A stretch of DNA of 64,000 bases from Pseudomonas sp. MF4836. GTDB lineage: Bacteria; Pseudomonadota; Gammaproteobacteria; Pseudomonadales; Pseudomonadaceae. The stretch is taken from the NCBI RefSeq assembly GCF_002018875.1, contig NZ_MVOL01000003.1, forward strand, positions 124,001 to 188,000, written 5' to 3'. The translations under genes and the position numbers were made by a program. Shown here one piece after another: positions 14,863-24,658 of this stretch. Position 1 is the first letter of the stretch. Each line of letters starts with the position of its first letter. The notes under the pieces were generated by a model. It was not told where the DNA came from and did not search any database. It saw nothing but the letters and a program-made list of their open reading frames with translations.

Positions 14863-17394
14863 TCAGTACACATCCCGCCGATAGCGCCCTTGCTCGATCA
14901 GGCGCTCCACGGCTTCAGCCCCCAGTACCTCGTTGAGCACGTGGTCGACGCCTGAGGCCATGCCTTGCAGGCTGCCGCAGATGTAGATTGCGGCGCCGTC
15001 GGCCAGCCATTTTTTCAGTTCCGGCGCGGCTTCGCGCAGGCGGTCCTGGACGTAGATTTTTTGCGCCTGGTCGCGGGAGAAGGCCAGGTCGAGGCGCGCC
15101 AGGTCGCCACCGGTCAGCCACTCCTGGAGTTCGTCCTTGCAGTAGAAGTCGTGTTCGGCATTGCGCTCGCCGAAGAGCAGCCAGTTGCGTTGCTGGCCGT
15201 CGGCGATTCGCGCCTTGAGCAGGCTGCGCAAGCCGGCGAGGCCGGTGCCGTTGCCCAGCAGGATCAATGGGCAGGGTTCGGCCGGTAGGTGGAAGCCGCT
15301 GTTGCGCCGCACGCGCAGGCTGATGGCCGACCCCACGGCTGTGTGTTCGGTGAGCCAGCCGGAGCCCAGGCCCAGGCTGCCGTCGGGGTGGCGTTCCTGG
15401 CGCACCAGCAACTCCAGCACGCCGTCGCTGGCGATCGAGGCGATGGAGTATTCGCGCAGGGTCACCGGCACCAGGGCATCCACCAGGGCCTGGGCGTGCA
15501 GGCCCACCAGGTGGCTGCGGTTTTCCGTCAGTTGGCGGTTGGCCAGGGCCTGGGACAGGGTTTCCTGAAGGCCGTCGATCTGTACGGTGCTCTCGCCATC
15601 CAGGCCCAGGCCGCTCAGGAAGAATTCCACGGCCCAGGGGCTGTTGCGTGGCATCACTTCCACCAGGTCGCCCGCCAGCCAACTGCTGGCACTGGGCGCA
15701 GTCAGCCCCAGTAAGTAGACGCCGGAGCCACGGCTTTCAGGGTTGAGCAGCTCGCGCCGGGTCAGGGTCCAGTTGTCGAAGGCCGGGGCCTGCCATAGGT
15801 CCACCGGCGCTTGCCCGGTCAGTTGCCCGAGTTGTTGCTGCCAATGGCGCAGGGCGTAGCTGTCGCCGCTGTCGACTTCGATCGGGGCAAACAGGGTGCT
15901 GCCGCCGTGCTCCATCAGCCAGCCGTGCAGGCGCCGGGCGAAGCCGCAGAAGTGTTGATACTGGCGGTCGCCCAGGCCCAGCACCGCGTAGTTCAGGTGG
16001 TCCAGCGACAACGTGCGGCCCAGTACCTTGCGTTCGAAACCGCGAGCGCTATCCGGCGCTTCGCCGTCGCCAAAGGTGCTGACCACGAACAGGGCATTGC
16101 TCGCACCTTGCAGGTCGTGTTCGCTGATGCTGGCCAGGGGCTGGACGTTCACCGGCAGCCCGGCGGCCTGCAATTGCCCGGCCGTCTGCCAGGCCAGTTG
16201 TTCGGCAAAACCGCTCTGGCTGGCAAAACCGATCAGCCACGCGGCGCTGTCGTCGCTGCTGTTGGCCAGGCCTTTGCGGGCCTCCTTGATCTGGCGTTTT
16301 TTACGTCGGCGGTCCAGGTACAGCAGCCAGCCGGTAATAAAGAACAACGGCATCAGCACCGAGGCCACGGCGAGGATGATGCGCCCGGCCAGGCCGAAAT
16401 AGCTGCCGACGTGCAGGGCGTAGATGCTGGTCAGCAGTTGCGCTTTAAAGCTCTTGTCGGCGTAGCGCTCATGCAGGCTGACCGCGCCGGTGGCCGGGTC
16501 GATCTGCAACTGGTTCAGCGCGCGCTCGTGGGGCGAGGTCTTGAGCAGGTAGTAGACCGTGGCGGGTTGCCCGGCCACTGGCGGCATGCGGATGTTGTAG
16601 GCGTTGAGGTCTTTGCCGGCATTGCTGTAGAGGCTGCTCCACAGGGCGTTGTAGTCGGCCACCGGGGCTTCGCCCTTGGGCGGCGGCGCGCCACGGCCGC
16701 CTCGCTTGCGCTCGCTGTGGGGGGTGTCGGAGAGCAGTTTGTTCAGGCCGTTGCTGTACCACTCGTAGGACCACGACAAACCGGTCAGCGCCGCCAGCAG
16801 GTACACCGCCAGGCACCAGGTGCCGGCCACGGCGTGCAGGTCCCAGTTGAAGCCCCGGCCTTTCTTGGCCCAGTCCAGGGTCAGCCAGGCGCGCCAGTTG
16901 CCGACTTGGCGTGGCCAGCGCAGGTACAGGCCGGACAGGCAGAAGAAAATCAGGATCAGGGTGCAGGCACCGGTGATTTGCCGGCCGGTATCGCCCATGG
17001 CCAGGAACCGGTGCAGTTGCATCATCAGGCCAAAGAAGTCCTGGCCCACGGCGTCGCCCAGGAACTCGCCGGTGTAGGGGTCGAAGTAGCGCATCTGGCC
17101 ACGGCGTTCACCCGGTGGCGGGGTGAAGAACACCCGCGCGGCATTGCCGCTGTCAGTCTCGACCCAGAGCATGGACACGGTCTTGCCTTCGGCAGCCTCG
17201 ACCTTGGCCACCAGCTCGGCCGGTGGCAGCACGCCGGCAGGGCGTTTCTCGACCTGCAGCACCGAGGGGTTCATGAGTCGCAGGATTTCGTCCTGAAACG
17301 ACATGCTTGCGCCAGTGATGCCCATCAGGGCCAGAACCAGACCCGCGCTGATACCGAAGAACCAGTGCAGCTGGAACAGGGTTTTCTTCAACAC
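14863..17394 (-). CDS. PepSY/flavodoxin/FAD-NAD reductase fusion (siderophore-iron reductase type)
   Basis: An 843-aa inner-membrane reductase. The N-terminal ~370 residues are a PepSY-TM region ([20 protein letters not shown] at the start, further TM segments near 135-160, 190-215 and 345-365). A flavodoxin-like FMN domain follows (~385-530, [13 protein letters not shown]). The C-terminal part is a sulfite-reductase/CPR-type FAD-NADPH domain with [24 protein letters not shown] and [15 protein letters not shown]. It lies next to a Fiu-type TonB receptor and PiuC, so iron release from imported siderophore by electron transfer across the inner membrane is the likely role (inference). A terminator separates it from the receptor gene, so it has its own promoter. 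Confidence 0.88.
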   Translation of the reverse strand: MLKKTLFQLHWFFGISAGLVLALMGITGASMSFQDEILRLMNPSVLQVEKRPAGVLPPAELVAKVEAAEGKTVSMLWVETDSGNAARVFFTPPPGERRGQMRYFDPYTGEFLGDAVGQDFFGLMMQLHRFLAMGDTGRQITGACTLILIFFCLSGLYLRWPRQVGNWRAWLTLDWAKKGRGFNWDLHAVAGTWCLAVYLLAALTGLSWSYEWYSNGLNKLLSDTPHSERKRGGRGAPPPKGEAPVADYNALWSSLYSNAGKDLNAYNIRMPPVAGQPATVYYLLKTSPHERALNQLQIDPATGAVSLHERYADKSFKAQLLTSIYALHVGSYFGLAGRIILAVASVLMPLFFITGWLLYLDRRRKKRQIKEARKGLANSSDDSAAWLIGFASQSGFAEQLAWQTAGQLQAAGLPVNVQPLASISEHDLQGASNALFVVSTFGDGEAPDSARGFERKVLGRTLSLDHLNYAVLGLGDRQYQHFCGFARRLHGWLMEHGGSTLFAPIEVDSGDSYALRHWQQQLGQLTGQAPVDLWQAPAFDNWTLTRRELLNPESRGSGVYLLGLTAPSASSWLAGDLVEVMPRNSPWAVEFFLSGLGLDGESTVQIDGLQETLSQALANRQLTENRSHLVGLHAQALVDALVPVTLREYSIASIASDGVLELLVRQERHPDGSLGLGSGWLTEHTAVGSAISLRVRRNSGFHLPAEPCPLILLGNGTGLAGLRSLLKARIADGQQRNWLLFGERNAEHDFYCKDELQEWLTGGDLARLDLAFSRDQAQKIYVQDRLREAAPELKKWLADGAAIYICGSLQGMASGVDHVLNEVLGAEAVERLIEQGRYRRDVY

Positions 17395-17454
17395 ATCGAC
17401 CTGCCTTGTTGCTCAAAAGTAAGAAACACGGCGCGCATTATGCCGTGAGTTGTC

Positions 17455-17467
17455 GAGAAGCATTCTT
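17455..17467. promoter_or_regulatory. Weak candidate Fur box
   Basis: GAGAAGCATTCTT contains the palindrome AGAA-GCA-TTCT and matches the core GATAATCATTATC at about 9 of 13 positions. It lies 61 bases upstream of the PepSY reductase start, where an iron-regulated promoter is expected. Confidence 0.35.
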
Positions 17468-17477
17468 TTTTACACAC

Positions 17478-17511
17478 AAAAACCCCACACATTGCCATGT
17501 GTGGGGTTTTT
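17478..17511 (-). terminator. Intrinsic terminator after the TonB receptor gene
   Basis: CCCCACACAT and ATGTGTGGGG form a 10-bp stem with a TGCC loop, flanked by A5 and T5, so it can act in both directions. Its position fits termination of the receptor transcript read on the minus strand. Confidence 0.85.
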
Positions 17512-17586
17512 GCCTTTGGCCGAGTCTGCAGGCCAGGGAACCTGAGTGAACTCACGCCCCTGGTGCAGCCTGCGGCAGCGCCTACA

Positions 17587-19923
17587 TCAGAAGTGAACGT
17601 TGGTGCTGAGCAGCGCGGTGCGCCCCGCCGCCTGGTTGGCGAAGTGGGTGCTGAACGCTTTGTCGTAATAGGTTTCGTTGGTCAGGTTTTGCACGTTGAG
17701 TTGCAGGTCGACGTTCTTGGTCAGCTTGTAGGCGGCCATGGCGTCGTAGCGCACGTAGGAATCGACCATGGTGGTGTTGGCCACGCTGCCGAAGACGTCG
17801 TCGACATAGAACGCACCACCGCCGACGGTCAGTTTTGGCGTCAGGCTATAGGTGGTCCACAGGCTGGCGCTGTTTTTCGGTGTGTTGGGCAGTTGGTTGC
17901 CATCGTTGGCCTTGCCCAGTGGGCCGCCGTCGATTTGTTTGCCGTCCAGGTAGCTGTAGCCGGCGAACACCTGCCATTTGTCGGTGAGCTTGCCGCTGGC
18001 CGACAGTTCCAGTCCGTCGACCCGGGTGGTACCGACGTTCTCGTAGGACGTGGTGTTGACCTGGACTCGGGCGTTTTCCTTCTCGGTGCGGAAGATGGCG
18101 GCGGTCAACGACAGGCGATCATTGAGCAGGTCCCACTTGGTGCCCAGCTCGTAGTTCTTGGTGGTTTCCGGCTCCATGTCGCTGCTGAGCACGTTACGGC
18201 TGCGGTCGGTGGTGCCGCCCAGCGGGTTGCCTTCCTGACCTTCGCCCAGGGTCGCGCCCGGCGGGGTGGCCGAGGTGGCGTAGGAGGCATAGATGCTGCC
18301 GTGCTCGGTGGGCTTCCATACCAGGCCGAACTGGCCGGTGATGAACTCGCTGGTGTCCTTGCCTTTGGCCGGCACGCCGTTGTTGACCACGGTGGCACCG
18401 GCGTTGTCGTAGGTGCGGTATTGAGTGTCGAAGTGGTCGTAGCGCAGGCCCATGTTCACCAGCCACTGCGGCGACAGTTCCAGGGTGTCGAACACATACA
18501 GCGCGCGGGTGTTGCTGGAGGTGTCGGTGCCGGCGTAGTTGCGCGAGATCGCGCCATTCCACGGGTCATCCGGGTTCGGGTTGCTCAGCGAGGTGCAGTT
18601 GTAGTTGCTGGGCAGCCCGATGCTGCCCGGGGTGCAGACGCTGGGGTTGCCGGCGACCAACGGGGTGGTTTCGGTGTCGACGTTGTACGAAGATTTTTTG
18701 CTTTCCTCGTGGCTGAACTCGATGCCGGTGGCGAAGCTGTTCTTGAACCCAGCCACATAGAAGTCACCGAACAGATCGGTCTGGTTGGTGGTGGTGGCGG
18801 TGTTGCTCACCCGGGTGTTGGCCCGGCGCCATACGCTGCCGTTGTTGACGTTGCGCTGGCTGTCGTCGGGCTGGGTGAGGATGTAGTCCTGCATGCTGGT
18901 GCCGTGACGCAGGGTGTTCTTGATGGTCAGGGCGTCGCTCAGGTCGTGTTCGATGGCGAAGGTCGCGGTGTCGACCCGGCTCTTGCGGAAGTCACGATCG
19001 GTCAGGCCGTAGAAGTTGCTGCTGTCGCCCCCGGCGTAGGGTTTGTCCGGGTTGCTTTTGGTCCGCGCGTTGCCGCCCCCGGCCGGAATGGTGTACGGGA
19101 TACCCGAGTCCGGCAGGTCGTCGCTTTGCAGGTGGTAGTAGTCGAGGTTGACCCGGGTATCGGTGCCCAGGCCAAAGGCCAGGGACGGGGCGATGCCCCA
19201 GCGGTCGTAGTTGACCTTGTCGCGCCCGGCGACGTTGCTTTCGTGGCTCATCAGGTTCAGGCGACCGGCGGCGCTGTCGCTGAACTGGTAGTTGCCGTCA
19301 AGGGTGTAGCGCTGGGTCTGGTCCGAGCCCCAGGTGAATCCGCCGTCGAAGCTGTTGCCCAGGTGGGCTTTCTTGCTCACCAGGTTGATGCTGCCGCCCG
19401 CGGCGCCACGTCCGCCGATGGCCGAGTTCGGGCCTTTGCTGACTTCAATCGACTCCACGGCGAAGATTTCGCGGCTCTGGGAACCGGTATCGCGCACGCC
19501 GTCCAGGTAGGTGTCGCCCTGGGCGTCGAAGCCGCGGATAAACGGACGGTCACCTTGTGGGTTGCCACCTTCGCCGGCTCCGAAGGTGATGCCGGGCACG
19601 GTGCGCAGCGCATCCTGCATGGAGAGGGCGCCGGTGTCCTTGAGAACCTGCTGGGGGATAACAGTGATCGAGCGCGGGGTGTCGATCAGCGGCGCGGTGT
19701 ACTTGGGCGAGGACGCTTTTTCGACCTGATAGGAGGTGGGCTCCTGGGCTTCGCCGGTGATGGCGGTGGCGTCCAGGGAAATGGCATTGCCCGAGGTTTT
19801 CTTATTGGTGTCTTCAGCCGCCTGGGCCAAGTGGGCCGCAGAGCCGGCGCTGAGCGCCACGCCAATTGCAGAGGCAAGCAGACGCGGTGAACTGACAGCA
19901 GAAAGTGGTAGTTGGCGTGACAT
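17587..19923 (-). CDS. fiu: Fiu/PiuA-type TonB-dependent catecholate siderophore receptor
   Basis: A 778-aa outer-membrane receptor. It has a signal peptide (cleavage near HLAQA-AEDT, residue ~35), a plug domain with IDTPRSITVIPQQVL and GKPNSAIGGRGAAGG-like motifs (here SKGPNSAIGGRGAAGG), and a beta-barrel ending in a terminal Phe (TNVHF), as required for BAM assembly. Overall it resembles E. coli Fiu and P. aeruginosa PiuA, which take up catechol-type ferric complexes and catechol-cephalosporins. It is divergent from piuC across a region with two Fur-like boxes. Confidence 0.92.
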   Translation of the reverse strand: MSRQLPLSAVSSPRLLASAIGVALSAGSAAHLAQAAEDTNKKTSGNAISLDATAITGEAQEPTSYQVEKASSPKYTAPLIDTPRSITVIPQQVLKDTGALSMQDALRTVPGITFGAGEGGNPQGDRPFIRGFDAQGDTYLDGVRDTGSQSREIFAVESIEVSKGPNSAIGGRGAAGGSINLVSKKAHLGNSFDGGFTWGSDQTQRYTLDGNYQFSDSAAGRLNLMSHESNVAGRDKVNYDRWGIAPSLAFGLGTDTRVNLDYYHLQSDDLPDSGIPYTIPAGGGNARTKSNPDKPYAGGDSSNFYGLTDRDFRKSRVDTATFAIEHDLSDALTIKNTLRHGTSMQDYILTQPDDSQRNVNNGSVWRRANTRVSNTATTTNQTDLFGDFYVAGFKNSFATGIEFSHEESKKSSYNVDTETTPLVAGNPSVCTPGSIGLPSNYNCTSLSNPNPDDPWNGAISRNYAGTDTSSNTRALYVFDTLELSPQWLVNMGLRYDHFDTQYRTYDNAGATVVNNGVPAKGKDTSEFITGQFGLVWKPTEHGSIYASYATSATPPGATLGEGQEGNPLGGTTDRSRNVLSSDMEPETTKNYELGTKWDLLNDRLSLTAAIFRTEKENARVQVNTTSYENVGTTRVDGLELSASGKLTDKWQVFAGYSYLDGKQIDGGPLGKANDGNQLPNTPKNSASLWTTYSLTPKLTVGGGAFYVDDVFGSVANTTMVDSYVRYDAMAAYKLTKNVDLQLNVQNLTNETYYDKAFSTHFANQAAGRTALLSTNVHF

Positions 19924-19986
19924 TTTATTCCCCTCCCCAAGGATTTGAGGCCGCGGAATATAGGAGAAACAAGTATCTGTATCAAT

Positions 19987-20007
19987 TGCGAAATGTTTCC
20001 ATTCGCA
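19987..20007. promoter_or_regulatory. Candidate Fur box for the TonB receptor
   Basis: Inverted repeat TGCGAA-N9-TTCGCA. Read on the minus strand it contains GCGAATGGAAACATTTCGC, close to the palindromic Fur boxes seen before siderophore receptors. It lies 64 bases upstream of the receptor start. Confidence 0.5.
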
Positions 20008-20080
20008 CTAAATTTACATTCTTTACAATTTCCCTTTACGGTTTTTACGAACTCATCCGTCATGCCGGTTTTACAGCGTC

Positions 20081-20099
20081 AATAAGAATCAATATCATC
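20081..20099. promoter_or_regulatory. Candidate Fur box for piuC
   Basis: AATAAGAATCAATATCATC resembles the 19-bp Fur consensus read as overlapping NAT(A/T)AT hexamers. It lies 30 bases upstream of the piuC ATG. Confidence 0.5.
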
Positions 20100-20128
20100 G
20101 CTGATCCTCGACCTTCAGGTACCTCGCC

Positions 20129-20809
20129 ATGTTGCTGCACATTCCCGGCTTGTTCACTCGCGAAGAAGTGCTGCGCATTCGCCAGGCCCTGGAGCAGGCC
20201 GATTGGGCCGACGGCAAGATCACCGCCGGTTACCAGTCGGCCAAGGCCAAGCACAACCTGCAACTGCCCGAAGGCCACCCCCTGGCCAAGGAGATCGGTG
20301 CGGCGATGCTCGAGCGGCTGTGGAGCAACCCGCTATTCATGTCGGCGGCGCTGCCGCACAAGGTGTTCCCGCCGTTGCTCAACTGCTACAGCGCCGGTGG
20401 CAGTTTCGATTTTCATATCGACAACGCGGTGCGCCAGCCCAAGGGCAGCCCCGAGCGGGTGCGCACCGACCTGTCGTCGACCCTGTTTTTCAGCGACCCC
20501 GAGGATTACGACGGCGGTGAACTGGTGATCCAGGACACCTTTGGCACCCAGCAGGTGAAGCTGCCGGCCGGCGATATGGTGCTGTACCCCGGCACCAGCC
20601 TGCACAAGGTCAACCCGGTGACCCGGGGTGCCCGCTATGCCTCATTCTTCTGGACCCAGAGCCTGGTGCGTGAAGACAGTCAGCGTGCGCTGCTGTTCGA
20701 GATGGACGGGGCGATCCAGGCGCTGACCCGGGACGTTCCTGATCATCCGTCGCTGATTCGCCTGACCGGCACGTATCACAACCTGTTGCGGCGCTGGGTC
20801 GAGGTGTAG
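20129..20809 (+). CDS. piuC: PiuC, Fe(II)/2-oxoglutarate-dependent dioxygenase
   Basis: A 226-aa cytoplasmic dioxygenase of the PiuC/YbiX family. The iron-binding triad is His96-x-Asp98 ([10 protein letters not shown]) and His159 ([13 protein letters not shown]), with Arg169 positioned to bind 2-oxoglutarate. The family is iron-regulated and linked to TonB receptors of the PiuA/Fiu type; its substrate is unresolved. The ATG at 20129 is preceded by an AGGT-like ribosome-binding site and a Fur-like box. The Sel1-repeat gene follows 3 bases downstream and is likely co-transcribed. Confidence 0.93.
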   Translation: MLLHIPGLFTREEVLRIRQALEQADWADGKITAGYQSAKAKHNLQLPEGHPLAKEIGAAMLERLWSNPLFMSAALPHKVFPPLLNCYSAGGSFDFHIDNAVRQPKGSPERVRTDLSSTLFFSDPEDYDGGELVIQDTFGTQQVKLPAGDMVLYPGTSLHKVNPVTRGARYASFFWTQSLVREDSQRALLFEMDGAIQALTRDVPDHPSLIRLTGTYHNLLRRWVEV

Positions 20810-20812
20810 GCC

Positions 20813-21565
20813 GTGAGCTATCAACTGCGGCGCGAGGAAGTCCTCGACGGCGAGCAACTGCGCGCCATGCTCGACCACAGCCCGGCCCGCGCGGCCCAGG
20901 CAGTGCTGATCGCGGCCAAGGCCGAAGTGCTCGACGCCCAGGCGTTGCTCGGGCAGATCCTGCTCGACGGCTTGGGCATCGAGCAGGATCAGGCGCTTGC
21001 CGTGCGCTGGTTTGAAATCGCGGCCCGGCGTGGGCACCTGATGGCGCGCAATATGCTCGGGCGTTGCGCGGAGCATGGCTGGGGCTGTACTGCCGACCTG
21101 TTGGCGGCTGCCGGCCATTATCGCCAGGCGGCCGATGCCGGGCTGGATTGGGGCTTGTACAACTACGCCAACCTGCTGGCCACCGGGCGCGGCGTGCCGC
21201 AGGACCAGGCGCAGGCCTTGGCTTGTTATCGCCGGGCCGCGGCGTTGGGGCATGCCAAATCCATGAACCTGCTGGGGCGGTACCTGGAAGAGGGGATTGT
21301 CTGCCCGGCCGACCCGGAACTGGCCCGAGACTGGTACCGCCGCTCGGCCGAGGGCGGCGATTTTCGCGGGCAGTTCAGCTACGCGGCGGTGCTGGCCGAC
21401 GCCGGTCGTATCGACGATGCCCTGCATTGGCTGCGCCAGGCCCTGGCGGGTGGCAACCTGAAATTCCTCAGCGTCGCCCACCGCGCCCTGCTCAGCGCCA
21501 CCCACCCGCAAATCCGCGCCCTGGCCACTGAGTACCAACAGCGCGCCGCCCAACTAAGCCCGTAG
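20813..21565 (+). CDS. Sel1-repeat (TPR-like) protein of the piu operon
   Basis: A 250-aa solenoid protein with at least four Sel1-type repeats, e.g. AQALLGQILLDGLGIEQDQ, GLYNYANLLATGRGVPQD, SMNLLGRYLEEGIVCPAD and FSYAAVLADAGRIDDALHW. It starts at a GTG three bases after the piuC stop; no better start exists. There is no signal peptide, so it is probably cytoplasmic. Sel1 proteins usually mediate protein contacts. The same piuC-Sel1 pairing occurs in P. aeruginosa (from memory), suggesting a shared role in iron uptake. Confidence 0.85.
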   Translation: MSYQLRREEVLDGEQLRAMLDHSPARAAQAVLIAAKAEVLDAQALLGQILLDGLGIEQDQALAVRWFEIAARRGHLMARNMLGRCAEHGWGCTADLLAAAGHYRQAADAGLDWGLYNYANLLATGRGVPQDQAQALACYRRAAALGHAKSMNLLGRYLEEGIVCPADPELARDWYRRSAEGGDFRGQFSYAAVLADAGRIDDALHWLRQALAGGNLKFLSVAHRALLSATHPQIRALATEYQQRAAQLSP

Positions 21566-21640
21566 CCGCTGCCGAGGCACGAGGCTGCGCTGGCCTGGTT
21601 AGGCGCTGAAGACCAGGCGTCGGTAAAAGCGACAGACGAA

Positions 21641-21672
21641 AAAAAGCCCATGTCGATGCATGGGCTCCTCTC
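21641..21672 (-). terminator. Intrinsic terminator of speC
   Basis: On the minus strand GAGCCCATG and CATGGGCT flank a CATCGA loop and are followed by T7. It lies about 40 bases beyond the speC stop. CTTGCAGCTTGTCGCTTACA-type short direct repeats (21674-21700) fill the gap. Confidence 0.8.
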
Positions 21673-21705
21673 TTGCAGCTTGTCGCTTACAGCTTGCTAC
21701 TGCTC

Positions 21706-22869
21706 TTAAACATAAAACGATTTCAGCGGCGGGAAGCCATTGAACTCCACCGCGCTGTAGCTGGTGGTGTAGGCGCCGGTGGACAGCCAGTACAGGCGAT
21801 CGCCGATGGCCAGGTTCAGGGGCAGGCCGTACTTGTAGTTCTCGTACATGATGTCGGCGCTGTCACAGGTCGGGCCGGCGATGACCACTTCTTCCATCTC
21901 GCCTTTCTTCTCGGTCCAGATCGGGAACTTGATGGCTTCGTCCATGGTTTCGATCAGGCCGGAGAACTTGCCCACATCCGTGTACACCCAGCGCTCGACG
22001 GCGGTACGGGATTTACGCGCCACCAATACCACTTCACTGACCAGGATCCCGGCGTTGGCGATCAACGAACGGCCTGGTTCGAGGATGATTTCCGGCAGTT
22101 CGTCACCGAAGTCTTCCTTGAGGAAACGGATGATTTCTTCAGCGTAGGTTTCCAGGCTGTTGGTGCGGGTGATGTAGTTGGCCGGGAAGCCACCGCCCAT
22201 GTTGATCAGCTTGAGGTGGATGCCGTCTTCTTCCTTCAGGCGCTCGAAGATCACTTTGACCTTGGCGATCGCCGCGTCCCAGACGCTGATATCACGCTGT
22301 TGCGAACCCACGTGGAACGAGATGCCGTAAGGCACCAGGCCCAGGTCACGGGCCAGGATCAGCAGGTCCATGGCCATGTCGGTCTGGCAGCCGAATTTGC
22401 GCGACAGGGGCCAGTCAGCCGTGGTCGAGCCTTCGGTCAGGATCCGCACATAGATTTTCGAGCCCGGTGCGGCCTTGGCGATGTTGCGCAGGTCGGCTTC
22501 GGAGTCGGTGGAGAACAGACGCACGCCTTTCTCGTAGAAATAGCGGATGTCCTTGGATTTCTTGATGGTGTTGCCGTAGCTGATACGGTCGGCGCTGACG
22601 CCACGGTCCATGACCTTGTCCAGCTCGTAGATCGAGGCGATGTCGAAGCTCGAGCCCTTGTCCTTGAGCAGGTCAATGATCTCGACGGCCGGGTTGGCCT
22701 TGACCGCGTAATACACCTTGGCGAATTCGAAACCGGCGCGCAGGTCATCGTAGGCCTGGCTGATCATCGCGGTGTCGATCACCACGAACGGGGTTTCTTG
22801 CTTGTCGGCGAACGCCTTCATTTTGTCAAAAGTGGCGCGCGCGAAATAGTCTTCGACGTTGATCGACAT
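21706..22869 (-). CDS. speC: SpeC, ornithine decarboxylase
   Basis: A PLP-dependent fold-III (alanine-racemase-like) decarboxylase of 387 aa that makes putrescine from ornithine. The Schiff-base lysine is Lys57 in YYAVKANP. The PLP phosphate site INMGGGFP and the active-site Cys in GPTCDSADIMYE are present, giving the short eukaryote-like ODC form. I chose the ATG at 22869 because homology starts at MSINVEDYF and AGGAG lies 8 bases upstream. The frame stays open to 22962 but lacks a ribosome-binding site there. The 5' leader holds a possible coupled mini-ORF and, further up, a terminator-like hairpin. Confidence 0.95.
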   Translation of the reverse strand: MSINVEDYFARATFDKMKAFADKQETPFVVIDTAMISQAYDDLRAGFEFAKVYYAVKANPAVEIIDLLKDKGSSFDIASIYELDKVMDRGVSADRISYGNTIKKSKDIRYFYEKGVRLFSTDSEADLRNIAKAAPGSKIYVRILTEGSTTADWPLSRKFGCQTDMAMDLLILARDLGLVPYGISFHVGSQQRDISVWDAAIAKVKVIFERLKEEDGIHLKLINMGGGFPANYITRTNSLETYAEEIIRFLKEDFGDELPEIILEPGRSLIANAGILVSEVVLVARKSRTAVERWVYTDVGKFSGLIETMDEAIKFPIWTEKKGEMEEVVIAGPTCDSADIMYENYKYGLPLNLAIGDRLYWLSTGAYTTSYSAVEFNGFPPLKSFYV

Positions 22870-23500
22870 GCTGGGAACTCCTACTGGCAAACTAAATTGA
22901 TCAATGGGTGCAAATGAACGTCCTCCGTATCCCCACTTTGGTTCGCCTACTTCCCAAGGCATGTCGCCGAAAGCAAAAAGGCCATGGGGCGCTGCCCTTG
23001 GCCTTGCTGTCTCGTCGTCAGTACTTGAGCCGGATGGATCGTTTCCAGCATGGACGTTCGGCGCGAACTTTAGGGCGTGAGGGGCCTGAGATCAACTAAA
23101 AATGTCGCGTTTTTGCACGCGTCTGACCTGCGTAATCGATATCACTCTTTGTAGCCGACCGAGATGACGGACAGATGTTCCCCAGGATTTTTCCAGTGTT
23201 AAAAATACCTGCACGTTCGAAGCTTTTGTGCGCTAAGTCGCAGGCAAGTGTGATGGCGTCAACATCGGCGACGTTGGCGGCGAGAGGGTGGCGTGAGGCG
23301 TATTTTGGCTGTTTTGCAAAGTACAGTCGGTCTGTTTTTACGGGTGGCGCTGTTGATATTTTTTTCCGGCTGCGAGTGCCGATGAAGTTACACGAGGCCT
23401 ATGGCAGAGGGCTTGTTCGCGAAGGCATTTTTACCGTCACATCATTGCTGAGTGACATTTCGCTTTCGCGAGCAAGCCCGCTCCCACCGTTTTTGTATTT
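22870..23500. other. Gene-free region upstream of speC, with hairpin and REP pair
   Basis: 631 bases without a credible full gene. On the minus strand AAGGCCA/TGGCCTT arms with an inner GGGC/GCCC stem (22978-23005) are followed by TTTTT, a terminator-like hairpin about 110 bases before the speC ATG. It could end an upstream transcript or act in attenuation if the promoter is further up. A head-to-tail REP pair lies at 23405-23490 (GGGCTTGTTCGCGAAGG and CGCGAGCAAGCCCGCTCCCA), next to the end of the OpuC ATPase gene. The middle part (23100-23400) shows nothing recognisable. Confidence 0.6.
22881..22913 (-). CDS. Possible 10-codon leader ORF coupled to speC
   Basis: GGAGG (22922-22926) stands 8 bases before a TTG that opens a 10-codon frame reading MHPLINLVCQ. 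Its TAG stop (22881-22883) overlaps the AGGAG that serves as the speC ribosome-binding site. This geometry is typical of translational coupling or leader control. There is no homology evidence and a start at TTG is unproven. Confidence 0.35.
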   Translation of the reverse strand: MHPLINLVCQ

Positions 23501-24658
23501 TTACGCGACTACAGCCTCAGCCGGCGAGACGATATTGGTCTTCATCCCGCGTGATCGCCCCGAACTCAGATAAGCGGCAATCGACTCCTGGGTCACTTCA
23601 CCCAGGAACACGCGATCAGCGTCCATCACCGGCAACCACGAACGGTTGAACTCGTACATCCGCGACAACAGGATGCGCAGGTGTTCGTCATAGGCTGCGG
23701 TGGCGTTGAACTCGCGCAGGTATTGGGCACAGGTGCCGGTCTGGCGGTGCAGGTCGCGGCGACGCACGTAACCCATGGCTTTGTTCTCGCCGTCGGTCAC
23801 CACCACGTAGCGGCGGTCGTGTTCGTCCATCAGCTCCAGGGCATCGGCCACCGGGGTTTCCGGACTGACTGACGGCGCGTTGTCCGCCGCGTCCTCGGCC
23901 TTGACCAGCAGCAAGCGCTTGAGGGTGCTGTCCTGGCCGACGAAGTTGCTCACGAACTCGTCTGCCGGGTGCGCCAGCAAGGTGTCCGGATGGTCGATCT
24001 GCAGCAGCTTGCCGGCACGGAAGATCGCAATCTTGTCCCCCAGCTTGATCGCTTCGTCGATGTCGTGGCTGACCATGATCACGGTCTTGTTCAGCGCGCG
24101 CTGCATCTCGAAGAACTCGTTCTGGATCATCTCGCGGTTGATCGGGTCGACCGCGCCGAACGGCTCGTCCATCAACAGCAGCGGCGCATCGGCGGCCAGG
24201 GCGCGGATCACGCCGATCCGTTGCTGCTGGCCACCCGAGAGTTCACGCGGGTAGCGGTGCAGGTACTGCTTGGGTTCGAGCTTGATCATGCTCATCAGCT
24301 CGCGGGCGCGGTCGTGGCATTTCTGCTTGTCCCAGCCCAGCAGCTTGGGCACGACCACGATGTTTTCTTCGATGGTCATGTTGGGGAACAGGCCGATCTG
24401 CTGGATCACGTAGCCGATGTTGCGACGCAGGGTCACTTCATCCAGGTCGGTGGTGTCTTCGCCGTTGATCAGGATCTTGCCCGAGGTCGGCTTGATCAGG
24501 CGGTTGATCATTTTCAGCGTGGTGCTTTTACCGCAGCCCGACGGGCCGAGGAATACGCAAATTTCGCCTTCGTTGACGGTCAGGCTCACGGAATCAACGG
24601 CGGTGATGGTCTTGCCGTTGCTTTGGAAGGTCTTGGTCAGGTTTTGAAGTTCGATCAT
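23501..24658 (-). CDS. OpuC-type glycine betaine/carnitine/choline ABC transporter, ATPase
   Basis: A 385-aa ATP-binding subunit. It has Walker A (GPSGCGKST), Q-loop (VIQQIGLFPN), signature LSGGQQQRIGV, Walker B (LLLMDEPFGAVD) and a C-terminal pair of CBS domains (~255-370) that sense ionic strength in OpuA/OpuC systems. The ATG at 24658 overlaps the next permease stop (ATGA). The longer open frame to 24697 lies inside the permease gene and is rejected. It forms a two-permease OpuC/Osm-type system with the next three genes. Substrate is likely a quaternary amine osmoprotectant. Confidence 0.9.
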   Translation of the reverse strand: MIELQNLTKTFQSNGKTITAVDSVSLTVNEGEICVFLGPSGCGKSTTLKMINRLIKPTSGKILINGEDTTDLDEVTLRRNIGYVIQQIGLFPNMTIEENIVVVPKLLGWDKQKCHDRARELMSMIKLEPKQYLHRYPRELSGGQQQRIGVIRALAADAPLLLMDEPFGAVDPINREMIQNEFFEMQRALNKTVIMVSHDIDEAIKLGDKIAIFRAGKLLQIDHPDTLLAHPADEFVSNFVGQDSTLKRLLLVKAEDAADNAPSVSPETPVADALELMDEHDRRYVVVTDGENKAMGYVRRRDLHRQTGTCAQYLREFNATAAYDEHLRILLSRMYEFNRSWLPVMDADRVFLGEVTQESIAAYLSSGRSRGMKTNIVSPAEAVVA

